A DNA stretch of 46,301 nucleotides from Sphingopyxis sp. GW247-27LB (GCF_002277025.1 NZ_NIWD01000003.1:114413-160713); one strand, 5' to 3'. Shown: positions 25,888 to 35,185, numbered from the stretch's first letter. A program made the numbers and translations. Notes: generated from the letters alone by a model not told the origin.

Positions 25888-27192
25888 CTAAGAGACGACG
25901 GCGCTCAGCAGGTCGCGGACGCCCCGCGCCGTAGCGGCAAGGGGGTCAGGTGTGACCGTCGATAAATCGTCGGTCACAGCGTGGTGATGACGGTGTGCGC
26001 CAAAGATGCCGGCATGACGCACGTAGCCGGCCTTTATCACTTCCGAGAGTTCGCCCGCTGTGCCTTCCGCCGAAGGATAGGCCATTTCCAACCCCGGCTG
26101 GCCTTTGAATATCTCGCGCGCACACGTCACGAATTCGGGCGATGTCATGAGAAAACGATAGGGATCGGCGCTTGGCAGCGGCAGCAAGCGCCCCGGCATT
26201 TCCTGATAGTCACGTGCTGCCGCATTGGCGCCGAGATGAAACCAGAAAGCGGTCTCGCCGGGGGCTGGACCCACCTTGTCGGCGATATGGCTCGCACCGA
26301 GATTCTCATATTCATGCCCGCTGTTGCACAGGAAGAGCAGGCTGTGTTGCGGAAACGCTCGGGGCATCCAGCCGGCAAGCGCGAGCCACATCGCGATACC
26401 CGGCCCCCGCTCGCCGGCGCAATCGGTCCAGCCTGAACGCGGCGTAGAGACGACGAGCCAAGGGCGACCGGAGCGAACGCGTCGCCCGATTATATTCTGC
26501 GCTGCCCGAATCCCACCGCGCCCGCGAAGCGCTAATTTCGCCGCGGCACCGTGGCGCGCGGCTTCAATCACCGGGGCGGCGAGTCGCGGCGCGAGCAAGG
26601 CAAGTGGCTTGTCCGATACAGGATGACCGGCCGGGACATTGAGGAGCAAGGCCTCGCCCGTCGGCCCAGTCGTAATGAGAATGACCCCGTTCGCACCGCG
26701 CGCAAGCGCATCGGCGAGCGGCTCGCGCACTGCACGATCTACGAGGCTCGACCAGCGGCGGAAAGGCAGGCGCACGACGGCGATCGCGCCGTCGAGGCGT
26801 TCAGGGATTTCTGCGAGGCGCAGCGGCGCAGCGAGACCGGCCTCGCCGGTTTCGACGGCGAGCGGCTGTGCGACGAGCGGTATCGTGTGGTCGCCGAGCG
26901 TAAGTTCGCAATGCGACGCCTCGAACCAAGGCACGTCAAACGTCTGGCGATCCACTTCGAATCCGGCACTGAACAGCCGCTTCGCTGTCCAGTCGGCGGT
27001 CCAGCGATCGCCCGCGCCGCCCGACTGCTTGTTGCCGGCCTCGGCATAGCTTTGGACGTCGGCGAAGAGGCGTCCGGGGCCGAACATGGTCAAATCCAGG
27101 GATACAGCGGCAGCGGAGTCAACCTGCAATGCGATCGGCGCCGCGAGGCCCGCCTTAAGCAAGGTGCGGCGGTCGGTCGGGAGACGGCTCAT
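25888..27192 (-). CDS. Tat-exported M28 peptidase-like protein with altered metal site
   Basis: A 434-residue protein with a twin-arginine signal (TDRRTLLKAGLAAPIALQVD). The layout recalls a PA domain inserted in an M28 aminopeptidase fold: IPLVAQPLAVETGEAGLAAP and ARGANGVILITTGPTGEALL, then AQNIIGRRVRSGRPWLVVST, LLFLCNSGHEYENLGASHIA and a final AHRHHHAVTDDLSTV. The usual zinc ligands H-x-D and D-D-x-S-G are not recognisable (the positions read STPRSGWTDCAGERGPG), so it may be inactive or use a different metal arrangement. Its start overlaps the GntR stop by four bases. The family call is tentative. Confidence 0.6.
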   Translation of the reverse strand: MSRLPTDRRTLLKAGLAAPIALQVDSAAAVSLDLTMFGPGRLFADVQSYAEAGNKQSGGAGDRWTADWTAKRLFSAGFEVDRQTFDVPWFEASHCELTLGDHTIPLVAQPLAVETGEAGLAAPLRLAEIPERLDGAIAVVRLPFRRWSSLVDRAVREPLADALARGANGVILITTGPTGEALLLNVPAGHPVSDKPLALLAPRLAAPVIEAARHGAAAKLALRGRGGIRAAQNIIGRRVRSGRPWLVVSTPRSGWTDCAGERGPGIAMWLALAGWMPRAFPQHSLLFLCNSGHEYENLGASHIADKVGPAPGETAFWFHLGANAAARDYQEMPGRLLPLPSADPYRFLMTSPEFVTCAREIFKGQPGLEMAYPSAEGTAGELSEVIKAGYVRHAGIFGAHRHHHAVTDDLSTVTPDPLAATARGVRDLLSAVVS

Positions 27193-27929
27193 GTCACTTT
27201 TGCGCGGCGGCGGCTGGGCTTAGGCTTTGCGTGGCGGGCCTTATATTCCTCGAGTGCGCGCCCAAAACTATTCTGAGTAACCCCGATCAGATCGCGCGCC
27301 ACCGCATCGGCGGCATCGCCATCGCGCGCGACGATATGGCGGCAAAGCGCGTCGTAGAGGATGGCCGATCGCTTCGCCGCCTCGTTGCCATGCGTCTCGA
27401 TATAGCTGTCAGTATAGACATTGTGCTGCCAGCGCGCGAGCAGCGCGACCCGATCGAGGAGCTCGAGCGCGAGCGGCGCATTGCTGCGTTTGGCGATAAA
27501 GCGACCGATGCGGTTCGAGACCTTGATATGCTCGAACGTATTGTCGGTGCGCTGGGTGACATCCTTATATTCGACAAGCCGGTGCATCAGTTCGCGCCCG
27601 TCGCGGTCGGTCATTTCGGCGGCCGCAAGGCGACAAACGACGCCGAACAGCGATTTCCACAGTTCATAGACCTCGTTCGCAGCATGCTCGTCGATATCGA
27701 TCACATAGGTGCCGCGCCACGGCACGACCTTGACAAGCCCGATCCGCGCGAGATGCCGGAACGCCTCGCGCACCGGCGCATGGCTCACTCCGAAGCGCGC
27801 GGCGATTTCGCGCTCGCGCAGCCACGATCCGGGCGGAATCCGCCATTCGACGATGTCGTCGGTCAAAAGGCGCGCGATCACGCGGTCCTGCGTCGGCGCG
27901 CTGTCGTCGTCGGTCTTCGTCGCGGCCAT
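27189..27929 (-). CDS. GntR-family regulator (FCD type)
   Basis: A 246-residue regulator. The winged helix contains PPGSWLREREIAARFGVSHA, PVREAFRHLARIGLVKVVPW and RGTYVIDID; an FCD-like all-helical domain follows with SNRIGRFIAKRSNAPLALEL and LYDALCRHIVARDGDAADAV. The start at 27929 (MAATKTDDD) follows GGAGAG; an upstream in-frame Met lacks support. It is co-translated with the M28-like gene and faces the serine hydrolase at 28063. The shared ATTATCGATAAT palindrome makes it the likely regulator of the whole locus, including itself. Confidence 0.9.
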   Translation of the reverse strand: MAATKTDDDSAPTQDRVIARLLTDDIVEWRIPPGSWLREREIAARFGVSHAPVREAFRHLARIGLVKVVPWRGTYVIDIDEHAANEVYELWKSLFGVVCRLAAAEMTDRDGRELMHRLVEYKDVTQRTDNTFEHIKVSNRIGRFIAKRSNAPLALELLDRVALLARWQHNVYTDSYIETHGNEAAKRSAILYDALCRHIVARDGDAADAVARDLIGVTQNSFGRALEEYKARHAKPKPSRRRAKVT

Positions 27930-27987
27930 GTCTCTCCGTTCGGCTTTCCCTGCTCGCGGCGCCATCCTAATCGGGCAGCGCACACGA

Positions 27988-28025
27988 GCAATCGATGATT
28001 GCGAATGAATTTATTATCGATAATA
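27988..28025. promoter_or_regulatory. Double dyad operator in the GntR/hydrolase promoter
   Basis: Two adjacent palindromes: GCAATC-GAT-GATTGC (27988-28002) and TATTATCGATAATA (28012-28025), the latter containing the 12-mer found before the TonB receptor. They lie 59-97 bp upstream of the GntR start and 38-75 bp before the hydrolase start, so one regulator could cover both promoters. Confidence 0.6.
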
Positions 28026-28062
28026 TGGAGAATGACAAGCATCGGAAAATCGGAGTCGGATC

Positions 28063-29076
28063 TTGAAGCGCACCATCCTCTTTTTCGCAGCCGCGGTTGC
28101 GGCACAGCCAGCCGCGGCAGGCGAACCCGCCCCTCTTCCCGGCTGTGCCGAAGCGATCGCCTATTCTGAGGCTAATTCCGGCGTTGCGCTGCTGATACTT
28201 GAAGATGGCAAAGTGCGCTGCCGATCGGCAGACATCGCGACGCCGCAGGAACTCTGGTCGGGCACCAAGAGCCTTGTCGGGCTGATGGCGGCGGCGGGCG
28301 CACAGGATGGACTTCTAACCCTCGACGAGCGGGCATCGGAGACACTCGCTGAATGGAGGGGCGACCCCAAAAAGGAACAGATCACGCTTCGGCAATTGCT
28401 GTCGATGACGGGCGGCCAGGCATCGACCGTCGGCAGGGCCCAAGGGTATCTGGACTCGGTGAAGGCACCGCTCACGGCGGCGCCGGGCAGCAAATTCCAA
28501 TATGGTCCCGCCCCGATGCAAATCTTTGGAGAGATCATGCGGCGCAAGCTCGTTGCCAAGGGCCAAGACGGCAACGCTCGCCATTATGTGGAGCGGCGCA
28601 TTCTCACTCCGCTTGGGGTTACCATAGGCAGTTGGCGCAGCGGCCCCGATGGCGCACCGCTCATGCCGCAGGGCCTCGTGCTGGCAGCGTCCGAGTGGGC
28701 GAAGATCGGCGAGTTCGTCCGCGGCGGTGGGAAGCTCGACGGCAAGCCGCTTGTCGATGAACTGGCGTTCGCCGAGCTGTTCAAGGGTAGCCAGGCCAAT
28801 CCGGCCTACGGTCTCACCTGGTGGTTGCCCCGTAGCACGCCGGCTGTCGATATTGTTACCCGGTCCACCGATATCACCAGTCATGCCAACGAACTCCCGG
28901 CGGATATGGTCGTCGCCGCCGGCGCGGGCGATCAACGCCTCTATATCATTCCGTCGCTTCGGCTTACAATCGTTAGGCAGGCGAAACTCGATCTGGCGGC
29001 TTTGGCGGCGGGGGAAAAAGGCGATTGGTCCGATTGGCGGTTCCTGTCACTGTTGCTGAAAGCGGCGAGTGACTAA
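28063..29076 (+). CDS. Exported SxxK serine hydrolase (beta-lactamase family)
   Basis: A 337-residue protein with a signal peptide (TILFFAAAVAAQPAAAG) and a compact beta-lactamase/NylB-like domain. ELWSGTKSLVGLMAAAGAQD gives Ser-x-x-Lys at 66-69, ITLRQLLSMTGG follows, SKFQYGPAPMQIFGEIMRRK the Tyr motif, and WWLPRSTPA the late region. The start is a TTG at 28063 with GGAG about ten bases upstream. It is a distant cousin of the hydrolase at 20647-21879 (compare YGPAPMQIFGE with YGPHGLQVAAA) and is the divergent partner of the GntR gene. Confidence 0.85.
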   Translation: MKRTILFFAAAVAAQPAAAGEPAPLPGCAEAIAYSEANSGVALLILEDGKVRCRSADIATPQELWSGTKSLVGLMAAAGAQDGLLTLDERASETLAEWRGDPKKEQITLRQLLSMTGGQASTVGRAQGYLDSVKAPLTAAPGSKFQYGPAPMQIFGEIMRRKLVAKGQDGNARHYVERRILTPLGVTIGSWRSGPDGAPLMPQGLVLAASEWAKIGEFVRGGGKLDGKPLVDELAFAELFKGSQANPAYGLTWWLPRSTPAVDIVTRSTDITSHANELPADMVVAAGAGDQRLYIIPSLRLTIVRQAKLDLAALAAGEKGDWSDWRFLSLLLKAASD

Positions 29077-29290
29077 TTTGAAACGCGGCCGAAAACATGT
29101 CGGGGCCGATCGAACCTAGGCCGTGCCGCTGCAATATGATCATTGAGAATTGCTGGCCGAATGGAAACGCGGCACGTGGAGTTTGCCGCTGGACCAAAAT
29201 GATGACGGTTATTGACAGCCCGCGCGGCAATCATACCCGAGGGGCGGAACCTTGCACGCGACGCCGCAGTGGGGCGAAGAAGGATGCAGC

Positions 29291-30904
29291 ATGTTACGGG
29301 GATTGATGCAGGACGCGCCGCTGCTGATCAGCGGAATATTGGAATATGCCGCGCGCGCGCACGGCGAGAGGGAGATCGTCTCGAAGGCTGTCGATGAGCC
29401 GGTTTGGCGGTATGACTGGCACCGCTGCGATCAGCGTGCGCGTCAGGCTGCGCAGGCCCTTGGTGTCCTCGGGATTGCAACGGGCGACCGCGTCTCGTCG
29501 CTCGCCTGGAACACGCACCGCCACCTCGAACTCTTCTATGCGGCGCCGGGCATGGGCGCTGTATTGCACACTGCCAACCCGCGTCTCAGCGACGAGCAAA
29601 TCGCCTTTACTATCGCTCATGCAGGCAGCCGCATTCTCTTCTTCGAGCCCAATCTAGCCGAGCTCGTCGCACGGCTGCGCCCTCTCCTTCCAGGTATCGA
29701 GCGTTATGTCCTTCTCGCGGATCGCGGAGCGACCGCGCCAGATGTTGCTGACGCGTTGAACTATGAAGCGTTGCTGGCACGCCAGGACGGGGCCCTCACC
29801 TGGCCGAGCTTCGATGAAAAGGCAGCCGCATTTCTTTGCTACACTTCGGGGACGACGGGCGACCCCAAGGGCGTCCTATACAGCCACCGATCAATCGTTC
29901 TCCACGGGATGGCGGCCGGTCTGAGCAGTGCCTTCGGGTTCAGCGCTTTTGATGTCATCATGCCCTGCTCGTCCATGTATCATGCGACGGCATGGGGACT
30001 TCCGTTCACGGCAGCGATTAACGGCTGCAAGCTAGTGCTTCCTTGCGACAGGATGGACGGTGCCAGTCTCGCCGATCTGATCAACGAAGAGGGCGTCACC
30101 TTTTCGGGCGGTGTGCCCACGATCTGGACCATGTACCTCGCTCATCTCGACACCACGGGGACGGGGGTCGGCAATCTCAAGCGCCTCGTGATTGGCGGCT
30201 CGGCCGTCCCGCGGGCGATGGCCGAGACATTCCGCGCCAAATATGGTGTCACTGTGCTCCAGCTCTGGGGCATGACCGAAACCAATCCTCTCGGCGTGAT
30301 TTCGACGCCCTCCCCGCTCCTGATGGCCGAAGGCGAGGATTTCGCGAACGATCTCCTGCTGACGAAGCAGGGTCGCATGCAATTTGGCATCGAACTGCGC
30401 ATTATCGACGGCGATGGCACGCCGCTCCCCTGGGACGGTGAGCAGGCGGGTGCGCTCCAGGTCCGCGGACCGTGGGTCGTCGATCGCTATTTCCCCGATT
30501 TTGAGGGCGCCGGGAGCGATGGCTGGTTCGACACCGGGGACATAGGTACGATCGATCGCTTCGGCTTTCTCCGGCTGACCGACCGCGCGAAAGACGTGAT
30601 CAAGTCCGGGGGCGAATGGATCAGCTCGATTGATATCGAGAATGCGGCGGTTGGGTACCCCGGCGTCCGGGTCGCCGCGGTCGTTGGCGTATATCATCCA
30701 AAATGGGAAGAGCGACCCCTTCTCGTGATTGAAACGCATGAAGGTCAAGCCGTCACAGCCGACGCAATTCGCGCGCATCTGGAGACGAAGGTTGTTCGTT
30801 GGTGGCTGCCGGACGACATCCTGTTCGCGACAGTACCGCTCACTGCAACGGGAAAGATCGACAAAAAGGCCTTACGCGAAGCGTATCGTAACCAACTCGC
30901 CTAG
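29291..30904 (+). CDS. Acyl-CoA synthetase (long/medium-chain type)
   Basis: A 537-residue AMP-binding ligase. [18 protein letters not shown] is the P-loop, [20 protein letters not shown] and [12 protein letters not shown] follow, [32 protein letters not shown] and [11 protein letters not shown] define the hinge and C-terminal lobe. The start at 29291 ([12 protein letters not shown]) has AAGGA upstream and matches the usual beginning of medium/long-chain ligases; an earlier TTG frame adds 13 residues without homology. It follows the serine hydrolase by 214 bp and may activate the acid released by the locus's hydrolases. This is inference. Confidence 0.92.
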   Translation: MLRGLMQDAPLLISGILEYAARAHGEREIVSKAVDEPVWRYDWHRCDQRARQAAQALGVLGIATGDRVSSLAWNTHRHLELFYAAPGMGAVLHTANPRLSDEQIAFTIAHAGSRILFFEPNLAELVARLRPLLPGIERYVLLADRGATAPDVADALNYEALLARQDGALTWPSFDEKAAAFLCYTSGTTGDPKGVLYSHRSIVLHGMAAGLSSAFGFSAFDVIMPCSSMYHATAWGLPFTAAINGCKLVLPCDRMDGASLADLINEEGVTFSGGVPTIWTMYLAHLDTTGTGVGNLKRLVIGGSAVPRAMAETFRAKYGVTVLQLWGMTETNPLGVISTPSPLLMAEGEDFANDLLLTKQGRMQFGIELRIIDGDGTPLPWDGEQAGALQVRGPWVVDRYFPDFEGAGSDGWFDTGDIGTIDRFGFLRLTDRAKDVIKSGGEWISSIDIENAAVGYPGVRVAAVVGVYHPKWEERPLLVIETHEGQAVTADAIRAHLETKVVRWWLPDDILFATVPLTATGKIDKKALREAYRNQLA

Positions 30905-31075
30905 ATGAGATCACACTGCGTCCATTCCCTGCGAACGGCAGCGATCCTTTCAGGCAGGCAAAGTTCAGCGGGCCTCGTGGGTCTTGCATAAGCCCGGGCA
31001 ATCTCGCGGGGGCGGGCTATACAATGCAAAGCGCTCTACGCTTGCAGCGCGGACAAGGTATGGCCAAGATGAGGC

Positions 31076-31753
31076 ATGACGTCGACCCAAAAAACCAAAG
31101 AACAAGCTTCCGGACGAACAGGGAGGCCTACTCGACAAGCCTCGCAAGCACTTTCGAGGAAAATTCTCCGTGTCGCCCGCGATGTCTTCTTTGCCGACGG
31201 ATTCGGTCGTTCAACGGCGGAACGGATTGCTGCAAAAGCAGGCATCTCCAAGCGCACTTTGTACGCCCGTTACGGGAGCAAAAAGCTGCTTTTCGAGGCG
31301 GTAATACTCAGGGAAATCGAGGATCGGCTCTCCTTCCTCGAACAGCACGTTCCCGAACATGGCGACGTTCGGCCCGAGCTTGAAGAGCTGTCCGATGAAC
31401 TGCTATCCTGGATGCTTACCGACATTCATGTCGCGTTGGAACGCGTTGTAATGGCTGAGGCTGCACGTTTTCCCGCTTTAGCGCGAAACCTTTACGAATT
31501 CGGCGTAGGACGCACGACGAGATTGGTGGCAGAGGTTTTGCGCAAAGCCGAGGAGAGGGGAGAAATCAGGGTGTCAGACGCGAATTTTGCTGCGGAGCAG
31601 TTTATATCCAGCGTCATTTTGTCACCTTTTCGTCGGGCCGCTCTTGGAGTGGGAGTGACCAGTCACAATGAAACCTCTTCAGCCCGAATGAGGCAAGCTG
31701 TGGATCTATTTGTGTACGGCTGCCGCCCCTCCCAGAAGGGGAGCCATCCATAA
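31076..31753 (+). CDS. TetR-family transcriptional regulator
   Basis: A 225-residue regulator. The TetR helix-turn-helix is clear: RKILRVARDVFFADGFGRST then AERIAAKAGISKRTLYARYG and SKKLLFEAV. The C-terminal domain resembles the TetR_C group seen with AefR-like regulators (RFPALARNLYEFGVGRTTRL). A basic, Gln/Arg-rich leader of about 25 residues precedes the HTH. It stands alone, downstream of the acyl-CoA synthetase and just before the IS481-like element, which may have separated it from its target. Confidence 0.9.
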   Translation: MTSTQKTKEQASGRTGRPTRQASQALSRKILRVARDVFFADGFGRSTAERIAAKAGISKRTLYARYGSKKLLFEAVILREIEDRLSFLEQHVPEHGDVRPELEELSDELLSWMLTDIHVALERVVMAEAARFPALARNLYEFGVGRTTRLVAEVLRKAEERGEIRVSDANFAAEQFISSVILSPFRRAALGVGVTSHNETSSARMRQAVDLFVYGCRPSQKGSHP

Positions 31754-32530
31754 CATTCCCGCTTCATCTCGGGCTGGGCAGTTGTCACGACTAGGTGTTT
31801 AGTCCCAGCATGTGATGGTGTAAGCTTGTCATCGTCACAGCGGGAGGGATTATGGGCCAGCTTCTACACGGCAGCGCCAAGACCACGCACGCCGTTCGAG
31901 CGGAGCTACAGCGATCGCAAGCTCCGGTCGCGCAGCTCGCGAAGCGGTACGGGATCAACGAGAAGACGGTGATCAAGTGGCGCAGCCGGCCGTCGGTCGA
32001 GGACATGCCGGTGGGGCCGAAGGAACGGCGCAGCACCGTGCTGTCGCCGATGGAAGAAGCCGCGATCGTGGCGCTCAGGGTGCAGGCCCGGCTGCCGCTC
32101 GATGACGTCTTCATCGCGTTGAAGGACGTGATCCCGAACCTGACGCGCTCGTCGCTTCACCGCTGCCTGCAGCGGCACGGGATCAGCCGATTGCCGAAGG
32201 CGGATCGCGAGAAGCCGAAGAAGTTCAAGAAGTACGAGATCGGCTATTTCCACATCGATATCGCCGAACTGCGCTACGAAGGCGGCAAAGGATTCCTCTA
32301 TGTCGCGGTGGACCGCACCTCGAAGCTGGTGTTCGCCCGCATCTATCGACGGGCGACCAAGCTCGCCGCGGCAGCCTTCCTGCGCGTGCTGATCAAGACG
32401 GTTCCCTACAGGATCCACACCATCCTGACCGACAACGGCGTGCAGTTCGTGCAGCGTGACCAGGGCGGCACACTGGGATGGATCGGCCATATCTTCGGCC
32501 GTGTCTGCGAGCAGAACGGCATCGAGCATC

Positions 32531-32538
32531 GCCTCACC
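32531..32538 (+). repeat. 8-bp target site duplication of IS66 (left copy)
   Basis: GCCTCACC lies immediately before the IS66 left end and is repeated exactly after the right end (34896-34903). Eight-base duplications are the hallmark of IS66 insertion. Removing one copy plus the element restores the IS481 transposase frame. Confidence 0.95.
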
Positions 32539-32624
32539 GTAACCGGTGTTTCCCTGCCACCTTGCGGGAGTGAAGCGTGGCGTCGATTTTCGCTAGCCCG
32601 ATCAGGCTGGAGGATGCTGATGCT

Positions 32625-33068
32625 ATGATGATGACATGTGATGATGCTGGCACCAGCGTGGTTCGGCGTTTTGAGGTTTTCACAGGTGCGGGCCAGCGTC
32701 GGGAGTGGTCGCCTGAGGTAAAGGCGTCGATCGTCGCGGAGAGCTATTCGGGTCAGGAGACGGCCTGCGCGGTGGCGCGCCGTCATGGGCTTGCTCCGTC
32801 GCAACTATTCGCTTGGCGCCGGGATCTGCGCAAGAAGCTGGAGGACCAAGGGCTGACGCTTCCAGCGACGCCTGCGTTCGTGCCGGCGGTGATCGAACCG
32901 CTCCCTTCGGGTGATCCAGCCCCTGTCGCCAGGCGCGGCCGTCGCCGTCGGCGTCCCACAGTCAGTGCTGTCGAGCTGGAGATTGACGGCGTGGCGGTGA
33001 AGATCGGACGCGGGGCCGATGCGGCTGTGATCGCAGCGGTGATTGAAGCACTCAAGGCAACGCGATGA
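32625..33068 (+). CDS. tnpA: IS66 accessory protein TnpA
   Basis: A 147-residue IS66 OrfA. The helix-turn-helix half includes VRRFEVFTGAGQRREWSPEV and ARRHGLAPSQLFAWRRDLRK; a basic Arg-rich linker and VELEIDGVAVKIGRGADAAV complete it. I start at the ATG at 32625 behind GGAGG; a GTG at 32577 in the same frame is less likely. It overlaps tnpB by four bases. Confidence 0.9.
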   Translation: MMMTCDDAGTSVVRRFEVFTGAGQRREWSPEVKASIVAESYSGQETACAVARRHGLAPSQLFAWRRDLRKKLEDQGLTLPATPAFVPAVIEPLPSGDPAPVARRGRRRRRPTVSAVELEIDGVAVKIGRGADAAVIAAVIEALKATR

Positions 33069-33421
33069 TCGGACCTGGCGCTGGCGCGCGCGTGATGGTG
33101 GCGACGCGTCCGGTGGATTTTCGCAAGGGACCTGACGCCCTGGCCGCGCTGGTCGGCGCCGAGTATGGCGGCGACCCATATTCAGGCGTGATCTACGTGT
33201 TCCGGGCAAAGCGTGCTGACCGGATCAAGCTGGTCTGGTGGGACGGCACTGGCCTGTGCCTGATGGCCAAGAAGCTGGAGTCCGGCGGCTTCCGGTGGCC
33301 GGGCATCCAGGACGGCGTGATGCGTGTGACCTCAGCGCAACTCGGCGCGCTTCTGGAGGGTCTGGATTGGCGCCGGGTGCATGGCGGGCGCCGCCCGCAG
33401 GCCCCGCAGATTGCCTGTTGA
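33065..33421 (+). CDS. tnpB: IS66 accessory protein TnpB
   Basis: A 118-residue IS66 Orf2 protein with the family signature RVMVATRPVDFRKGPDALAA and IYVFRAKRADRIKLVWWDGT, then LCLMAKKLESGGFRWP. Length is normal. Required for transposition together with TnpA and TnpC in studied IS66 elements. Confidence 0.93.
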   Translation: MIGPGAGARVMVATRPVDFRKGPDALAALVGAEYGGDPYSGVIYVFRAKRADRIKLVWWDGTGLCLMAKKLESGGFRWPGIQDGVMRVTSAQLGALLEGLDWRRVHGGRRPQAPQIAC

Positions 33422-33452
33422 CGGGGCGTTCCCAGACTGATTCACTGCTCCC

Positions 33453-34882
33453 ATGCTCATGGAAGCGGACCTGCCGGACGATGTTGACGCGTTACGCGCG
33501 CTCGTCCTCGAACAGGCCCGCAAGCTCGAGAGTGCCGACGCGGAAGCCGAACGCCTGAGGGCGATCATCGAGGCTTTTCGGCGTCATCGGTTCGGCCGCC
33601 GTTCCGAGCAGCTCGATCAGGATCAGTTGCAGCTGGGCCTTGAGGATGCCGAGACGGCGCTCGCGGAAGCCGAGGCCGCCAGCGAAGCGAAGGCCGGACG
33701 GCCTCGCAGTGATCCTGTGCGCAAGACCAACCGCGGTTCGCTGCCCGCGCATCTCGAGCGGATCGAACAGATCGTTGACGTCGAGAGCAATGCTTGCCCC
33801 TGCTGCGGCGGCGCCCTCCACCAGGTCGGCGAGGATGTCGCCGAGCGCCTCGATGTGGTGCCGACCACCTTCCGCGTCGTGGTCACCCGGCGGCCGCGTT
33901 ATGGCTGCCGTTCGTGCGAGAGCGCGATCGTGCAGGCTCCGGCGCCAGCGCGGATCATCGAGGGCGGTACTCCCACCGAGGCACTGATCGCCCAGGTGCT
34001 GGTATCCAAGTATGCCGATCACCTGCCTATCTGCGCCCCTTGCGTGACCACATTCTCGACGAGCTACGACGATCCGAGCGGCTGTTCGCCGACGAGACGA
34101 CCGCCCCGGTGCTCGATCCCGGACGCGGGCGGACCAAGACCGGCCAGCTCTGGGCCTATGCCCGCGACGACCGACCATGGGGCGGCTGCGATCCGCCGAT
34201 CGTCGCCTATGTCTATGCGCCAGATCGCAAGGCCGAGCGTCCCCAGTTCCATCTTGGTGATTTTGCGGGCATCCTACAGGTCGATGGCTATGGCGGCTAC
34301 GCCGCGCTCCCCCGGCGGCGCCAGCAGATCAGGCTCGCTTTCTGCTGGGCGCATGTGCGTCGCAAATTCTACGAACTGGCTGATACATCCCCGGTCGCTA
34401 CCGAGGTGCTGCGCCGCATCGCCTTGCTTTACGCCTTCGAGGACGATGTGCGCGGCCTCTCGGCCGAGCAGCGTCGTGCCGCTCGGGCCGGACGCAGCCG
34501 CGTCATCATCGACGATCTTCACCAATATCTTGCCGCCCGTGGCCGCCAGGTCAGCGCCAAGAGCAAGCTCGGCGAAGCGATCCGCTACGCACTCACCCGC
34601 TGGGACGGCCTCTCACGCTTCATCGATGACGGTCGCATCGACCTCGACTCCAATACCGTCGAACGATCGATCAGGCCGCTGGCTCGCAATCGCAAAAATG
34701 CCCTGTTTGCCGGTTCCGACGAGGGCGGCGACAACTGGGCGGTGATCGCCACGCTCATCGAATGTTGCAAGCTCAGCACCATCAACCCCCACCAATGGCT
34801 GACCGAAACCCTCACCAGCCTCGCCAACGGTTATCCCGCCAACAGCGTCGGTGATCTCATGCCATGGACCGTCGTAGCCTGA
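33453..34882 (+). pseudogene. tnpC: IS66 transposase TnpC with internal deletion
   Basis: The first part (33453-34028) carries the coiled-coil/leucine region, the zinc-binding block ACPCCGGALHQVGEDVAERL and CRSC, and stops matching at KYADHLP. The rest continues one frame back from about 34028 with LRPLRDHILDELRRSERLFA, catalytic Asp in DETTAPVLDPGRG, LQVDGYGGYAAL, and Glu in DSNTVERSIRPLARNRK. The expected segment of some 30-odd residues between these parts (YRQAQI...-type sequence in relatives) is missing. Neither open frame alone makes a full transposase. Confidence 0.88.
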
Positions 34883-35185
34883 AAACACCGGTTACGCCTC
34901 ACCAAACCCTATCACCCATGGACCAACGGTCAGGCCGAAAGGATGGTGCGCACCATCAAGGAGGCCACCGTCAAATCTTTCCATTACACGTCGATCAACG
35001 AGCTGCGCCGCCATGTCCGCGACTGGTTGGTCGCTTACAACTTTGCCAAGCAGTTGAAGGCACTGCGCTTCAAGACACCCTATGAGGCCATCGAAGAACT
35101 CTGGAAATCCAAGCCGGATATCTTCAATATGGAGCCACACCATCACATGCTGGGACTAAACACCTAAGTTTCCATTGGCTACCCG

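Larger units (their letters stand above)
32539..34895 (+). mobile_element. IS66-family element (2357 bp)
   Basis: Bounded by GTAACCGGTGTTT (32539-32551) and its reverse complement (34883-34895), flanked by the duplication GCCTCACC, and carrying tnpA, tnpB and tnpC in the standard order. It is slightly short because tnpC has lost an internal segment near 34028, so it cannot be self-mobile in this state. Confidence 0.95.
31792..35166 (+). mobile_element. IS481-like element interrupted by IS66
   Basis: The ends are perfect 29-bp inverted repeats (31792-31820 and 35138-35166; each contains the core TGTTTAGTCCCAGCATGTG or its complement). The inside holds one DDE transposase gene, split by the IS66 element. 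Without the insert the element is about 1.0 kb, normal for IS481. The left flank reads CTAG and the right CTAA around the ends, close to the CTAG preference of IS481 but not an exact duplication. Confidence 0.85.
31852..35167 (+). pseudogene. IS481-family transposase split by IS66
   Basis: The 5' part (31852-32538) and 3' part (34904-35167) together make 316 codons once one copy of the 8-bp duplication and the insert are removed. The N terminus has a helix-turn-helix (LAKRYGINEKTVIKWRSRPS), then HIDIAELRYEGGKGFLYVAV (first Asp) and HTILTDNGVQFVQ (second Asp). The 3' piece starts RLTKPYHPWTNGQAERMVRT with the catalytic Glu and ends MEPHHHMLGLNT inside the terminal repeat. The open frame at 31852-32628 ends in IS66 sequence. 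The reading frame is otherwise undamaged, so the IS66 hit looks recent. Confidence 0.92.

Noticed and set aside
24498..25934. Long open frame on the plus strand opposite the TonB receptor
   Set aside because: It is antisense to a full-length, well-supported receptor gene, is rich in Arg and Asp as expected from GC-rich shadows, and has no motif.
34000..34060. Programmed frameshift joining the two tnpC frames
   Set aside because: No slippery sequence is visible, conserved residues are missing between the halves, and the other copy shifts in the opposite direction; deletion explains it better.
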